Below are positions 49,049-61,800 of a DNA stretch of 64,000 nucleotides, in pieces (position 1 is the stretch's first letter; each line of letters starts with the position of its first letter). Under the pieces are notes generated by a model that ran no database searches, was not told the DNA's origin, and saw only the letters and a program-made list of their open reading frames with translations. Location: contig OX419758.1 of the NCBI GenBank assembly GCA_948567375.1, forward strand, positions 50,979,473 to 51,043,472, in the 5' to 3' direction. This DNA is from Lunularia cruciata (lineage: Eukaryota > Streptophyta > Marchantiopsida > Lunulariales > Lunulariaceae). Made by a program: the position numbers and the translations under genes.

Positions 49049-50470
49049 ATCATCAACAAGGTCTTACTAAGCTTTGCAAATTTTTTTAATATTCTATATC
49101 TAAGTCCTATTTCTATGCTCTTTATCCTATAATCATTTAATGGCCAAAGAAACCTTGAGCTTGTACACCTTGTTGGTAATTGTAGTGGACTCAACAAATG
49201 TAATCATTGCATCTTCCATAGTTGCACAAACTAGTCCAACTATATTATTTTGCTTCTCCTCTACAACATCTTTTATGATTAACTTTACAATTACTTCTCC
49301 TTTTGCGTAAATCTTCTCCTTTCTTCTCCTTCTCATTTTTTACCAACTTTGGCTTGGCTTTGGCTTGGATTTATCTTCTTCTAGTTTTTTTATTTGAAGT
49401 GTCATTCCTCAAGGTTTGTCTTATGGTTGTAAAATTTTCTCTTGATTCTCTACAATTTCTTTTTAACATTCTTGCAACCAAATACTAGTTTCTCTTCAAT
49501 ACACTAGGAACAACTCTTTGTACTACACATTTTAAGTAGTCATCAATTTTCAATCTATAGGAAATTGACTTACTATTGCTTACCAATGCCTGACCTTCAA
49601 TTTTTTATTGGCCTTCTCAAGATCTACCTATAGCTAAAGGGTCTCCAAAGTTGCCAGTAGAGCTATGATTTTGTCTATATGTTTGTGCTCTATTTATACC
49701 TTCTCAATGACCTCCTTGTTCAATACTTCTAGTGCAATCTCCTTCTCACCTTGCTTGCATTATTTCTTTTTAAGATGAAGGATTTTCTATTTGAAAGATT
49801 CCTTGCTTGCACTTTGCCTCTTTAGGTGAAGGATCATAGATTACTACATTGAAACGTACCTATTGACCATTGGATACATTTCCTTGTAAATTAGGTAATT
49901 TCTTTTACTACTCCTAACAATGGTAGTACAATGTTTTGCATCTACTTCATTGCAAATTGGATTATAATCAACTTGTTTGTGCTATATGCATGAAGCTCTC
50001 TATTTGATCCATGATGTATTATCATTCAAATCTTACTTGAGGTGGTGACTAAGGCCCAAATTCCTTGTCATCATCACATTCCCATCCCAATTGCTAGATT
50101 AGCTTTGTAGGTTCTTAATGGATAATTGCTTCTTGAGTTTTGACTTCCTCCTTGATCATATACACCAAAGATCCTCTTGTTGGATCTTCAAGAACACCAT
50201 TTCTAAAAGGGGATTCTTCTTCTTTGTCTCATGTCTTAGTCTTGTCCTATTTTGATTCTTCAACATAATTTTCTTCTTCGTCGTCTTAGGAAGATTCAAC
50301 TTCTTGCTTTACACTCACATGAAGTAGAAGTCCTCAATGATGGTTATATCCCAAAATTATGCTTCTTTTTCTCCTTCTTATTGGTACCACAAACTCTACA
50401 ATCTACAAGAACTTAGCATTTGATTCTTGCTTTTCTTGAATTTGATCCATCTTGTTGGGATTTGATGCAA
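49049..50470 (-). mobile_element. Repeat family X-like, copy 5, reverse orientation
   Basis: Minus-strand codons are acidic near 50300 and Lys/Glu-rich with coiled-coil style down to 49133 (start RRRRKEKIYAKGE). The layout fits X copies 1 and 2 but is decayed. The LTR-like tail is not seen because gypsy sequence begins at 49048. Confidence 0.4.
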
Positions 50471-53400
50471 AGTACAATGTGAAGATTCCATAGCATGAAA
50501 GCTGCAACTTCTCTTCCTTTGTTAGAAGTAGTGAAACGTTTGCTTGTTTCTTGTTTTAAAATAGGATGTTTTAAAACGTTTTAAAATGTGTTTTAAAATA
50601 CCACAATTTTTGATAGAAAATTTCCTTTTAATTGTATGGAGAACATCACAGTTCACTAGGGAAAAAATGATATACAATTACATTGACTTGGGTATATAAA
50701 ATAGATGATTGAAGCAAGTTCATACAATTATCAAGATATCTAGTTGCACAAGGCTTCTTCAAGCAATTTGTAGGATGCATTTTCCAATTATTTGACATAG
50801 ATGAACCAATTGAGCTACAATGCAAGTATTGAATACGCATTGATTTGAACAAAAAAATTTCAAACTCCTAATAGAAATGCTCTCAATCAGCCTCTCGCTT
50901 TAGACCTTTGCCAATGACATTCATATTTGACAAAGCAAAGAACAATCAATTTGGGGAGCAAGCACCCTGGTCATACAAAGCTACACATACCTTGAAAACC
51001 CTAAACTTCCTTGTATGCTAAGATAATGGGACTACACATGTGATAGACTGCATGCACAAAGAAAAGAACAAGCAAAACATTTTAAAAACATTTTAAAATG
51101 TTCTATTATCCGCAAAAGTAAAAAGAATGTTTCCATAGTTAGAAGATTCATTCTATGTAAAAGTGAATAAAAAGGGCATAAGGTAATGTAGTTTTGGTCC
51201 CTCAAACACATTAAATATTTTTTTTACATAAGAGTGAAAGATCTACCCCATTCTATGATACTTCCCAAAAATATACATTCAAAGAAAATTGCTTTGATTG
51301 TCAAAAGGTATGTTGTTCTTTATAGTCTAAAGATCTTTATCAAAGCTCCTAAAATTGTGCAACACATTGGGTCTTTGTGGTTAGACATTATTCCTTTGAA
51401 AATACTAAACATCTTTTGTACATATGTGTGAAAGATCTATCTCAAATCTATGACACTTCCTAAAAGTACATGTTTAAAGAGAATTTCTTGGGTAATCAAG
51501 AGGTAGGTTTGTTCTTTGCAATCTAAACAACTTCCTAAAAGTACATGTTTAAAGAGAATTGCTTGGGTAATCAAGAGGTAGGTTTGTTCTTTGCAATCTA
51601 AACAACTTCCTCAAATCTCCTACAATTACCAAAACACATGGGGTCTTTGTAGTTGGACACTTGCAACTCATTTGATTGGTATTTGTCATGAGCAAATGTA
51701 GCTAATAAAGCTTATTCATTGACTCACTTAAGTGGGTTCCAAAATGAGTACCAGGGTGTAACTTCCCAAAGGTCTTGCATCCAGCCCCAACAAAGTCTTC
51801 CAATGCAATGCAATTCAAATGTGCAAATTGCAGCTCAAGTTCCTTGATACAATCCACTTCAAACTATAGATCTCTAAGCACATGGGTCCCAAACATGTTC
51901 CCAATTCTAAAATAAGAAACCAAGATGTAATTCTTTGATCTTCTTTGGACTAGTAGCCATATCACAGAAGTTCACTAAAGAAGTCTCTAAATTCAAAGTG
52001 TTGCAAGAGCTAGATGCATTTACTCCTCTCACCATCTTGTATTATGAATATTGCAAATTATTTTCCACCCGAAGAACTAATATAATTTACTTACTTGCGA
52101 GCTAACTCTCAACCTAGATTGCACAAGTGAACAAATTCATCAACTACTTTATCCTTCACAAGTTTTTTATATTCCCTAATCTTCCATCAATGGTCTTTAG
52201 TTGCTCAATACTTGCTTTTCTCATGCAAGAGCTCAAGTGGTAGGTAGTGAGCTATTCTTTAGGTGGTGGTGGCCAAATTTGGAAGATTCTTCCTAATTTA
52301 TCTATCCCCTTGTCAAACAATTTCCTCTTCATCTTCCCAATATCACATCCACATTTGGAATATCTATCCTTCTTTCAAAATAAGGACATCTCTCCAATAT
52401 TTGGAATAATCTCTTCCTAATACCATCTTCCAAATCTTGAAACAAACTAGTGTATTTCTCCTTTACACAAGAACTCCTTTTTATCCAAAATATAAGAAAG
52501 AGAACAAAATTTGAAATTTTTTTAATCTCAAGTACTACAAAAATTGACACATAAAATTCTGTTATTTTGATGGGGTAACATATAATAATGTTTGTATATT
52601 TCTAATGGGATATTATAGTCTAGACAATCACATTTCAATGTAATTTGCCCCAAAGATTGAGGCTTTTATGGAACCAATAAAGTCAAGTTTCTTTAGATGA
52701 TTGATGGAAGGTAAGGATATATCTTTTGTGATTTTAATTCAATAGTTCTTAATGTTAGCCAAAATTATATAAGTTGATTAAGTTAAAAATAAATTCAAGA
52801 CTAGAAAAGAAATCTTATATCGAGTATGTTAGCTTACTTAGCTAAAAATAACTTATTAAAAGCTTCCTGAAAAAGATAAATAAATAAATAAATTACTGAT
52901 CATGTTAGAAAACAAATATATTAATATATTTTATAAAAATTGATTGAGCAAAGATGAAGACATTTAATTCAAAGATAATTGAAAAAAATTTGCAGATAGT
53001 TATATTAATTCATGGTTTACTTCAATGTTTAGGAATGTTCTTTATACTCTATATTCACCTTAGAAAGTGTTTATTAATAAATATATTTAATGCTCATATC
53101 CAATGGAACTTAAAATAACTTTGGAGTGTCTTGATAAAGCTTACAACGAAAGATTCTACCAAGCTTAGTACCTTGCAATCAAAGTGCTTATTTGATTTAT
53201 TTTAAAAACTGTGGTGATCTTTGATCTTATATTATTTCTTATAGATTGACAAATACTTGTCTTTTGTCTCACTTAGATTAATTTTTGAAACATTTGAGTG
53301 GAGTTATATTCTTTACCAAGTTATATGGTTTATATTGATTATTAATAAGTACACACCTCACCATGAGTATTTGCCTTTTTGCATACATTATAAACACTCT

Positions 53401-54890
53401 GGATGAATTGTCTCCTCTTTTGTACCATTGATACATTTTAATGTTCATGGATCAAAAGAATTTGCTACTCAATAAATTTTACATTTGTACTTTTTGTTTT
53501 AGATTATATCACTTTGATATAGAGTACTTTGAGAGAAATATGATCATATTAATCATAAACATCTCTATAAGGACAAAAAAGTATGGTATTCCCATAATTT
53601 ATGATATTTTAGATTATATTATTGTCCATAGCAAGAAAAGAGGAGAACACCATGCTAATTTTACATAGTATAGTGATGCATGCCCATCAAGATCTTTTAT
53701 AAAATACCAAAATGAAAGTTTCGGGAAAAAAATTACCTTTTGGATTGAAAGCTTTGATTAAAATTATTAAGATGGAAAAAGGATGGATAAGGTTATAACG
53801 GATGTTAATGATATTTTTTGTAGTTTAGTTTAGTTAGCTACTTTTAGTACACTACAAGAGTTGCACAAGCAATTATCTAGAATTGAGTAAATACTAGATC
53901 TTCGGACTTTCGACTCGAATATCTAGACTTAAAGTAAGTATTGGATGGATCTTAGTACTAATTATCTTGCTGAATGAAAACTACAAGGTGGATGATATGG
54001 TAATTTGGGCATGCTTTTCTTATGAGGACATCTAAAAATATCACATTATCTTCAATAGTTCCTACAAGAAGGAAATCAGTTGGTAATTACTTATAGCATT
54101 AAATAGTATGGTATTAAAAAATGACTGGGATATGGACTCTAATTCACAAGAGATGGTATGAAAGGGATATTGGTTATGATTTTTTCTCGTGTGAAATAGT
54201 AAACTATCGCATATTTTTCCAAGTTGTCCTGTCATCACATAATTCAAAACCAATGGGAGAAGTTAAAAATTGACAATGATGTCAAGGGTGAAATCTTGAA
54301 TTGTTGTAATTTAGATATAATATGTCAATAAAGAACGCTGAAATTTCTCTAATTTAGTCTTAATTAAGATGACCTCTGAACTGTTTACATTGAACGGGCA
54401 TTTTAATAATCCAAGAAGGAATGTTGGATTTCAACCAGTTGAGAAAATGTCTAAATGATGATATCTTCTATTATTTTACATTAACCAAATAGCCTTATTC
54501 CTTGGTTTTAAAAGAGGACAACGTTTCTGAAAAACAAAAAGTAACCAACACATGCTTGAAAAACATTGGTTACTTTGATATCTTAACACATTCCTTTATG
54601 AATAAACAAAAAGTTGTCCACAATTACAAGGAAAATGCTTCAGATATTTTAAAGGAAATAGTTTTGGTAGACTTATTCATAAATATAGAAAATATTTCCC
54701 TTATAACTATGCAGAAGTTCATTTATATGATTCATTGCATAAAAGTAAATTTTATTAGAATATATGGAATTTTAATATAATATGTATCAACGATTAAATT
54801 TACTGTTATTTGTAATTAATTATTATCATAAGATAAATTTAAATACGTTATTAAATATATATTGTATTTCAATCTAGAGGCAACACTTGG
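50471..54890. other. Very AT-rich spacer, no supported gene
   Basis: Short frames only. It includes A/T-rich palindromic words (ACATTTTAAAATGT near 51080-51105) and the 75-bp tandem repeat at 51455-51604. From 52550 the base composition becomes still more AT-rich. I see no retroelement domains. Confidence 0.45.
51455..51610. repeat. 75-bp tandem repeat, two full units and a partial third
   Basis: ACTTCCTAAAAGTACATG starts at 51455 and 51530, and ACTTCC again at 51605. A more diverged relative lies at 51257-51330, and the flanking phrase ACA(C/T)(A/T)GGGGTCTTTG recurs at about 51362 and 51637, so a larger old duplication includes this block. Confidence 0.85.
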
Positions 54891-55271
54891 AGAAGACATA
54901 ATTTGAAGATCAAGTTAATATGAATATTTTTAACGCGAGATATATTCGAGCAAAGAAAGTTTGCGATATATGCTTCCTAATGAAGAATATTGAATTCTTT
55001 GGATTTCTAAACCGATTCAACTTGGTTACCATCAGTGCGATATATGCTTCCTAACGAAGAAGGAAAATTGAGTGCAGATGTCATGATTAATTTCAGTAGT
55101 AGTTATTCCGCGATCTGTCTTATTATCGGAGACTTTGAATGAGACTAGCCCTCCAACGAGACGGCGACGGCGCATGAGCTCACTACGCGCTGCTGGTGCC
55201 CGCCAACGATCTCGTGTAGTCGAGAACAACATGGGGCGAACCAGCAAAGTGATGGGCTCGATCAGGCGAGG

Positions 55272-55280
55272 CTATTTAAG
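55272..55280 (+). promoter_or_regulatory. Possible TATA box of the EMF2-like gene
   Basis: CTATTTAAG lies about 520 bp before the proposed start codon, within the first host-like, CpG-rich sequence after the AT-rich repeats. The position suits a promoter with a spliced leader. There is no direct support for the start of transcription. Confidence 0.35.
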
Positions 55281-55710
55281 GGTTGTGGCTCACAGGCCAA
55301 AGAACTGGATGTGTAGATGGAAAAGGCAGGAGATGAATTAGGTTCCTGCCAGAATGGACTTTCGGGAGGCTTTGACAGGAGGGCGTAAAGAGTACGAACA
55401 AAATCTCTGGACGCGATTAGGACTTTTCCGGCTTTGCGGTCTGCCATATTGAGTTCACTGAGAGCAGAGTAAGAGCTTGATAGAGCAGCGAGCAGGACAG
55501 GTCTTTTAGAAGGAAGATACAGGGAACTTTCGTGGAGAATGGACTTATGGAGGAAATAAATTACAGTCTGAAGATACTGATATTGAACGAGTTAGTAGGA
55601 CCGATTATGAGTTGAGGTAGGTAAGATCACGTTAATGAGCCGTCGTGTGCTCTTTTTGGTTAAAGAAAGTGGGGGATACCCGGTATTTCCGTTTTTGTTC
55701 TTGGTTTCAG

Positions 55711-55822
55711 GTTTTGGATCTCAGTACCGCGTTACCCTTGAATTGTCACAGTTTGGAAACTTCACGATCTCCAAGGAAGATGTCAGTGAACTTTCTATGC
55801 AAAACCCCTTTCAGCGTCGACG
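55711..55822 (+). other. Leader exon carrying the proposed start codon
   Basis: The exon is framed by an acceptor (TTGTTCTTGGTTTCAG, ending 55710) and a strong donor (CG/GTAAGT at 55823). A candidate donor for the preceding leader exon is GAG/GTAGGT at 55615, giving a 96-bp leader intron. The ATG at 55797 is in frame with the rest of the protein. An earlier ATG at 55780 is in another frame that stops soon after the next splice. Confidence 0.55.
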
Positions 55823-58800
55823 GTAAGTAACTTATGTGAACCGCCACTTTGACAACCGTCTACGCAGTTAATGTGCTTGTTTAATCAAAGATACTGGCGA
55901 AGTCTTCCCGTAGATTGGGCGCATTTTCTTGGACGAAGAAACCTTGAGGTTTTCCCTCCCATCTTACCGTTCCGAGTTCGTGGTCTGGTCTTTCTGGAGC
56001 TGTTTCCAATTATGCACAGTATGACACTGAAGCAGCTGGCGGGGAGCGAGAAGTAAGGAAAGAATAAATTTCGTGGAGCCGATAGTCGAAGAAGGGCGAT
56101 AATCAGAATGCCAGGGTTGGCATCTGCCGATTCTTACAGTGGTTCCAATCTGTAATGTTCAGGCCCTGTAACTTGAAGCCAGTCTCAGTGACGTACGTAC
56201 TGTGATCGATAGTCGTCCTAGCGTTATATCGGATTCGTGTCAGCATTTCTGCAAATTACTTCCCAACGCTTCAGAGGGCCCACAAACTGAAATTCAATTC
56301 CTGTTCCCAAGTTAGTTCTTTCTGTTGTGATCAGCATGAACTGTCCTGTGTATGGAACTGTTTGAAAGTTATCTGTGCGGTCCAGACCCTGGAGACTAAA
56401 GTCAAATAGTACCATCCCCCCACATTCGTAACGATATCCTTGGAGCTACTCTTTTGGTCATTATTTTCTTGTTCAGTTGATTCTGAATTGACTTCCCTGC
56501 ATATATTTATCTGTTGTCGAGATTATAGCACGGACCGAGTGACAGTATCGAAGCTCCAAAGTTTCTGAGATCCATCCCTTTCAGGAATCTAAGAATTTGT
56601 CACAAATGACTCATGTTCAACACTTCCACTGAGCTAGCTGTTTTGGTCTGGCAGGAGAGTAGCATTGATGAATGGTGGACTCCGAGGAAACCGCAACATC
56701 AGTCCAGTGAAAAATGTTGATCAAATGGACCTCAGGAGAGACATTGTTATACCAAGAGACTTTTCAAGCCGAAACAGAGACAACGACCCACCCCTAGACG
56801 ACGAAGTAAACATTGCAGCTGAAGAGTCTCTTTCCGATTACTGCAAGCCCGTGGAGCTTTACAACATCATACAGAAACGGCTAGCTCGTCAGGTACTTGC
56901 CTTATTACTCATGTATGTCGCTGGTGACTACGAGAATGATGGACATCCGTCAGCGTTTGATCTTGTGAGTTTCCTCTGGCGGAATGGAACGAAGATGGAA
57001 CTTATGGTGCACATAACGACAAACCTCAGCACGTCTCACTAAGAACCCTTTAATAACAGCTCGTTTGACCTGCGTAGACTATCGCTTCAACCTTGAATTA
57101 GAAGAGCCAGTGATTGAGATTACACAAACTTGTTTAAGCTTCTTTCTCTGAGGTTCGTGTTACGGATACTGGCGGAAGACAAAACGTCTTCTGGTTCTTC
57201 TCATTCGCACTTGATTCAAATTAAACACTACTTTAATTAGTGCAAACCTTAGTGCTTTAACACTACTCTCGCATTGTGATTTATGTACATGTTGCTTATC
57301 GATCATTTGCACTTCATGAGTTCTGGATAACCCGTTCCCAGAACGGCTTCTGTTCTCGTATACCAATATATATCGTATACCAATATATCATCTACTTGAT
57401 CTCCATTTCCAGTGTTGCTATTCATCTCGCTTTGCTTATTTCATACTCATATCATATCATTTGCATATCATACATATTATCAGACTTTTATGGGATCATG
57501 ATTCCTCGTTCTTTGAACGGCTTCTATTCTCATTTCCCAATATATCATCGGCTGAGTTTCCACGTGGGCGCTCGTGTCGGGAAAAGCTGTGCATGAAAAG
57601 CTGGAACATATACCTTATCTTCTATTTCGTTTATGGCTACATTCTGAGTTCGTCCTATTTTTACTCTTTTGGGGGACCTTAAGCTCCATTTGTTCATTTC
57701 TGTAGCCTTCCATTTCTGTAACCTTCCGCTGGCAGTTTAGTATTTCGTGTGGCACAGTTGAAAGATGACTGTTTATTATTTCGAGCGGCACTGTTGGAAG
57801 CAACCGAGTTTGCCTTGGCACTCGTGAGTTTTTGAGCAGAAACTCGGGACGAGGAGTACTGACAATTGCTCAGCTACTTCGGCACTGCGTGAGGCACTGA
57901 TGAAGTCATTGGTGTTATCGTGGAGGTTTACTATGGCCACCTTCTGCTTCCTTCAGTTGTTTCGCCTCTCCGGACTCCAGTGTCCATAGCGCTGGGTGTG
58001 ATATATTTTATATCCTGTCCTCTTACACTTCGCTCTAGTTACCCTCTTACATTTTGACCCGTTTCTGCAGCCACATCCTTTGAGCATTCTTGTTTTGTTC
58101 CACTCCTCCATTCCCCTACTATTTCACTCCCTAGTATTTTCACTTCGATCTTTGACTGCTTCCTGCCTCGACCTCTCGTGTTTACAGTGTTCCTACCAAC
58201 TCCAGCCCACGTTCTTCATCTTCGTCCACGCACTGCTTCCTGGTGGGCTCTTACAGCACGTTTCCTATTCCTCTCGCTATTGTTTGCATTGCTGCTCTCG
58301 ATTTCACTTTCTTTACTGGCGGACTCATACATCGAGCTTTCTATTCCTCGCTAATGTTGGCATTGCTGCTCACGATTTCACGTTCTTTACTGTCCATTGG
58401 CAATCCCGTATTCTCAATTTGTTTCGATTATGCCTTTGCTGCAGGTTACTTTCGATGCATTTTGCGTTAAAGATTTAATACTACTCTAGCATTGTGATTC
58501 AAGTACATATTGTTTATCGGATACTTCATGAGTTCTGGATAACCCGTTCTGGGAACGGCTTCTGCTCTCATATACCAATATTTTTTATCTTCGTTCCCAA
58601 TTGGTTGCAGCCCCTCTTCCTTCAACGATGTCTCGCCTACAAAATTGCTGCAGCTCGTCAGAGGAGGTTGGAGTCACTAATCTTATGGTCTCCCAGTTTA
58701 GGTGGATCCTACGAATCTGATATTAAAGACACAAGTACTCAACAGACTGCTGCAAATTGTATGCATCTATGAAGTTGTTAAACTTACAATCTTCTCCGGT

Positions 58801-61800
58801 CTAGGGGTTGTAGTTTTAGTTGTGCTCTCACATTGAACACGTACATACTTAGTTCAAGAGACACTGTTCTCACTGACGCTTCTATGTTATCTCAACCAGC
58901 ATGAAGATGACCGTGACGGCTACTGGTCTGGCGAATTCACGTGGGCCTATCTGGGGAACTACGGTGAAAGCAGTGGGCAAAGAATTTGGACTTAACGACC
59001 TAGTCTCTGGACGGCAAGCATACTCTGTGATAGTCATGGTGACCAGTCCCGTGAACGACCTGACCAAAGAGGTGTGGGACAGTCAAAGGACTTAGTTCAC
59101 GTAATGCCGTGACCTTGTACGGTTTTGTAGGGTCCGACCACGTACCTACTTGTGTTTTTCTTTCCCCTGGTAGCGTTTGACATACTGACATCAATGCCTG
59201 GCAGGGACAATTTGCTTATCGAGTTAGAAGAACCAAAGTTCTGATATTCGGGCATTCTCCGAATCCGGACCTCGATAGTTCTCAGTCTCGTGTCACATTT
59301 ATCCTGCCAGAAACGCGAAAGCTGCTGTTGAATGCAAAGCGAGGTGACGTTGTTCTCTTCATAGTTGTAGGTAAGTAGGCATCCGCCAATGTTATACGTC
59401 GATGGCATTGTACTTAAAGTCGTTTTGTCCACTTCAACAAGACAGCCCAGTAGGAATTGCAATAGCTACTAACAGTGGGAATCGGAGGGAGTGATCGCCA
59501 TACCAATGTGTTCATAGTAGCTTGTCTGTTCCTATATATGTTTCCATAATATCTGGACTTTGATGATAAGCAAATAATAATATCGTTATCATAACATTAT
59601 CCACAGTAACTCTTGATTAGCTCCGCAAGTTGACAAACCATGTCAGCTTGCGGACCGAATCAAACGCCTGACTTGCGCTTATCTTAAAGTCTTCTTTTGA
59701 TATTTCAATCTAAAATGCTGAAGGATGTCGCATTTATTGTATCATAGCCGCTGACACTCTTATGTTATTGTCTAGACCGACGGGCAGAAAACCACTGCGA
59801 TGTGGCTAGTGACATTCACAGAGGATAGTTTGTTTGTAATTGTTTGTACATCTGACTCAAGTATTTGTGCTTGATGATGTTTGTTGTCAAATACGGACTT
59901 TGCAGTTTCCAATTTCAAGATCATCCTCGTCATGATCCTCGTGACTAAATTCTGATAATGTGCTAAATTGTTTGGCTCTCCAGCCCAAGAAGGACGTCAG
60001 GTTGAAGCAAGTGAAGGGTATCTAGACCTGGGTGAGTATACAGTTCTTAAATTCTGGATTTGCAACTTATGTCTTTAGACCAATGGATGTATCCTATCGA
60101 CATCCAAGTGAGTGTTTTTGCTAGTCTGTAATCTAAGTCGTAGGTTAGCATATCCTTGTAGAATTGCCTGTCCTCTTTCGCTTCACTCTCGTTACCCTGT
60201 TACACTTCGATATGTCTCTGCAGCAACACCATCCATAAGCTCTCGCATTTTTCCATTCCCCAGCTCATTCCCTCCCTATTATTTTTCCTTCGCTCTTTGC
60301 CTGATTCATGGTTCGACCTCCTGTGTCCACAGTGTTCGGACCCGACTTCAGCCTACGTTTTAATTTTCATCGTTCACGCACTGCTTACTGGTGGTCAATT
60401 ACATGACGTTTTATATTTCTTGCATTCGTTTGCATAGCTGTTATCGATTTCAAGTTGTTTATTAGTCCTTTAGATATATGTTATTCTCAATTTGTTGCAA
60501 TCATGCCTTTGCTTCAGGTTACATTCGATGCATTCTATTTTATGGATTTATCACTATTCTAGCATTGTGCATAAAGTACATCTTGGTTACCGATCATTTA
60601 CAGTTCATGAGTTCTGGATCACCGGTTCCCAGAACGGCTTCTGCTCTCATATACTTATATCCGTGTAGAATATGGGTTTTTGGTTTAGGACTCAAGTGTT
60701 CATAGCACATGCTGTGATAGTATCGATATCCAGTCCTATAACGCTTTGCTCTTCTTCCCTCGTTCTCTAAACGAGCTCATTTATTTTTTCCAGTTTTCAT
60801 ACGTTCAGGCGGTCTCACGGATCTTCCTCGATTTTCCTTCCTTCGTCCTCTGTTCGATCTCACATTTTCATGTTTTCATTCGTTCGGGCTGACACTAGTT
60901 TCTTCCTCGACTTGTCCTTTACTTGCTGCTACATGGTTTTTCTACTCGGGTATATATTTATCTTTTGCTTCTGGCTCTTCATGTCGATTCATTTGTCTTC
61001 TTTCACGTTTGTTATGTTTACTCTGTGCAGGTCTTTGGTATATAGGCATTACTCTCCATTTGTTTCCATGCTATCGTTAGATCAGAGGATTGACATGTTG
61101 TTTACTTTACATATCTTGCATCTCATTTGCATTTAATGAGTTCTGGATCCCCCGTTCCTTAAACGGCTTCTGTCCTCATTTCTCTATATCCTTGTAGAAT
61201 CCTACTTCACCCGAGGCTTACGTTGCCTCCCTTTTCTCTCCCTTTTCTCTCGCTCTCCCCCTTCGTTTTTTTGTATTCTGTTCTTTCCTCTGCACTTCGT
61301 CCTTCTTACTCTTCCCCTTTGAGGCGGCTTGCTGCTTTCCTTGCATCTATGCTGATTCTATCTCCCCACCGTATCTTTTTCGAGCTTTTGCTTTTGAACC
61401 ACTTCATTGCACAACCGTGCCTTGTTCTGGTTGCGTCTCTACTATTCAATGTTTTTCTTTCAGGGCTTCACCATATATGTCTCGACTACCTCCCTTCTCC
61501 GGCTCACTATGATCACAATTTTTTCTATGCTCATTCTCATTCTACTGCCAGGATCATCTCATTTACTCCTTTCTCTACACTTCTGGTTGCTCCTTCTTTC
61601 ATCTGCTAGCACTTAACGGTAGGTCCTACATGCCATCTCTGGTCCACATTTCCCCATAATTCTCAGCCTGTTTCTTTCCTCAACATTCTTACTCCTGTTG
61701 AGTGGCACTTAACGGAACAACCGAGTTTGCCTTGGCACTCATGAGCTTTCTAACAGGAACTTGGTTCAAGGGGCACTGACATTCGCTCAGCTACTTCAGC

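Larger units (their letters stand above)
56893..58610 (+). other. EMF2-like intron with repeat copies A, A2 and B
   Basis: The intron separates the YNIIQKRLARQ and PLFLQRC exons. It carries three copies of the 44-nt module and one longer repeat unit (about 57795-58585). Apparent frames inside it, such as 58080-58478, are not coding. Confidence 0.8.

Noticed and set aside
55135-55341. Arg-rich plus-strand frame as the first exon of the EMF2-like gene
   Set aside because: It starts before the possible TATA box, and the later leader exon closes the frame before the chosen start.
58080-58478. 132-codon frame in the EMF2-like intron as a gene
   Set aside because: It lies inside a repeat unit, is Phe/Ser/Leu-rich from CT-rich sequence, and is not kept in the other units.
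61223-61609. 128-codon Ser/Leu/Phe frame as a membrane protein
   Set aside because: It is an artefact of pyrimidine-rich intron sequence, with no family match and no conservation with related units.
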